Shown: positions 62,996 through 64,000 of the stretch, one piece after another | Layout: every line of letters begins with the position of its first letter | Position numbering within the stretch: position 1 is the stretch's first letter | DNA from: Arthrobacter alkaliphilus | GTDB taxonomy: Bacteria > Actinomycetota > Actinomycetes > Actinomycetales > Micrococcaceae | Reading direction: 5' to 3' | Assembly (NCBI RefSeq): GCF_021483235.1 | Contig: NZ_JAKEEC010000009.1 | Span: 60,063 to 124,062, forward strand | DNA length: 64,000 bases | Notes under the pieces: generated by a model | Databases searched by the model: none | What the model was told of the DNA's origin: nothing | The model's input: only the letters and a program-made list of their open reading frames with translations | Position numbers and translations under genes: made by a program

Positions 62996-64000
62996 CTAGG
63001 CGCTCGGAGCGATTTCCGGGATACGCGGCTTGGCGTTGCCTGCGAAGGTGAACTTGGCGTCGTCGCCTTCGCCGTCCACGTCGACCACCACGATGTCGCC
63101 GGGGTGCAGCTCACCGAACAGGATCTTCTCGGAGAGCTGGTCCTCGATCTCGCGCTGGATGGTGCGGCGCAGCGGCCTGGCACCCATCGCCGGGTCGTAG
63201 CCCCTGGTCGCCAGGAGGACCTTGGCGGCCTTGGTGAGCTCGATGCCCATGTCCTTGTCCCTGAGGCGGGTCTCGAGGCGCGTGACGAACAGGTCGACGA
63301 TCTCGATGATCTCGTCCTGCGTGAGCTGCGGGAACACCACGACGTCGTCAACGCGGTTGAGGAACTCGGGACGGAAGTGCTGCTTGAGCTCTTCGGTGAC
63401 CCGCGCCCGCATCCGGTTGTAGCCGGTGGTGGTGTCCGTGCCGGACTGGAAGCCCGTTGCCACGCTCTTGGAGATGTCGCGGGTGCCCAGGTTGGTGGTC
63501 ATGATGATCACGGTGTTCTTGAAGTCCACCACGCGGCCCTGGGAGTCGGTCAGGCGGCCGTCTTCCAGAATCTGCAGCAGCGAGTTGAAGAGGTCCGCGT
63601 GGGCCTTCTCCACTTCGTCGAACAGCACCACGGAGAACGGACGACGGCGGACCTTCTCGGTCAGCTGCCCGCCTTCTTCGTAGCCCACGTAGCCCGGAGG
63701 CGCACCGAAGAGGCGCGAGACAGTGTGCTTCTCGGAGTACTCCGACATGTCCAGCGTGATGAGGGCGTCCTCTTCACCGAACAGGAATTCCGCAAGGGCC
63801 TTGGCGAGCTCGGTCTTTCCGACGCCGGTGGGGCCGGCGAAGATGAACGAGCCACCCGGACGCTTGGGGTCCTTCAGGCCAGCACGGGTGCGGCGGATCG
63901 CCTGGGAGAGGGCACGGATGGCCTCGTCCTGGCCGACGACGCGTTTGTGCAGCTCCTCTTCCATCTTGAGGAGGCGGCTGGACTCTTCCTCGGTGAGCTT
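62996..64000 (-). CDS. clpC: ATP-dependent Clp protease ATP-binding subunit ClpC, 3' part
   Basis: The last 334 residues of ClpC; the gene runs off the window end, so its start is not seen. The second AAA+ module is complete: Walker [13 protein letters not shown], Walker [12 protein letters not shown], sensor segment [10 protein letters not shown], an arginine finger region [13 protein letters not shown], and the D2-small domain ending [18 protein letters not shown]. It unfolds proteins for ClpP. Confidence 0.97.
   Translation of the reverse strand, partial: KLTEEESSRLLKMEEELHKRVVGQDEAIRALSQAIRRTRAGLKDPKRPGGSFIFAGPTGVGKTELAKALAEFLFGEEDALITLDMSEYSEKHTVSRLFGAPPGYVGYEEGGQLTEKVRRRPFSVVLFDEVEKAHADLFNSLLQILEDGRLTDSQGRVVDFKNTVIIMTTNLGTRDISKSVATGFQSGTDTTTGYNRMRARVTEELKQHFRPEFLNRVDDVVVFPQLTQDEIIEIVDLFVTRLETRLRDKDMGIELTKAAKVLLATRGYDPAMGARPLRRTIQREIEDQLSEKILFGELHPGDIVVVDVDGEGDDAKFTFAGNAKPRIPEIAPSA

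Overview
The window is high-GC DNA with an actinobacterial gene set: ClpC, DisA, RadA and MutY close together, dodecin, an actinobacterial-type urease operon, FCD-type GntR and MmyB-type regulators, and a CitAB/TctCBA pair. Gene content and protein style fit a soil member of the Micrococcaceae (Arthrobacter, Paenarthrobacter or Pseudarthrobacter). That assignment is inference from recognition, not from a search. Genes are dense, many neighbours overlap by 1 to 4 bases, and there is no prophage, insertion sequence or CRISPR array.

Layout. 0.2-5 kb: a very unusual protein that joins an ECF sigma factor, a zinc-binding anti-sigma-like domain, a membrane segment, three pilin-type isopeptide domains and an LPXTG sorting signal. 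It diverges from a small DUF11-like gene across a perfect CRP/GlxR-type site. A GNAT acetyltransferase and a membrane acyltransferase follow. 5-9 kb: an M20 amidohydrolase and an MFS transporter, divergent from an Lrp-type regulator that carries an in-frame TGA inside its helix-turn-helix. 9-12.3 kb: a large PLP-dependent Orn/Lys/Arg decarboxylase behind a perfect operator-like palindrome, and a DUF1304 membrane protein. 12.3-15.7 kb: a four-carbon acid-sugar module (DUF1537 kinase, HIBADH-type dehydrogenase, FCD-GntR regulator) with two identical 15-bp operators. 16-17.8 kb: dodecin, two small unknown genes and an MmyB-type regulator. 18-22.7 kb: three aldo/keto reductases, an NAD-epimerase-like protein and a lactonase, which look like a sugar or polyol oxidation cluster. 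22.7-26.3 kb: malQ and a PHP phosphoesterase.

26.5-33 kb: a complete urease operon, ureABCEFGD plus a HoxN-type nickel permease, all on the minus strand, carrying two copies of a palindromic element. 33-38 kb: a DedA protein, a CoA transferase, tRNA-Lys, an unknown conserved protein, and a DUF47/Pit phosphate uptake pair. 38-43.8 kb: a CitA/CitB-like two-component system divergent from tctCBA. 43.9-48.2 kb: pstSCAB behind an 11-bp direct-repeat PhoP box. 48.3-57.8 kb: a FUSC-type membrane protein, radA, prfC, disA, mutY, a methyltransferase and small exported proteins. 57.7-60.1 kb: dhaKLM. 60.2-64 kb: a GNAT acetyltransferase, an S9 peptidase and the 3' part of clpC, which runs off the window.

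The most unusual items are: the sigma-factor/surface-protein fusion; a family of intergenic arrays with an exact 32-bp period and an ACGCCCGGTCA core (three arrays, one with head-to-head units); a 64-bp palindromic element present twice in the urease operon with a nearly identical 28-nt loop and different but perfectly self-complementary arms; and the nonsense codon in the Lrp regulator.
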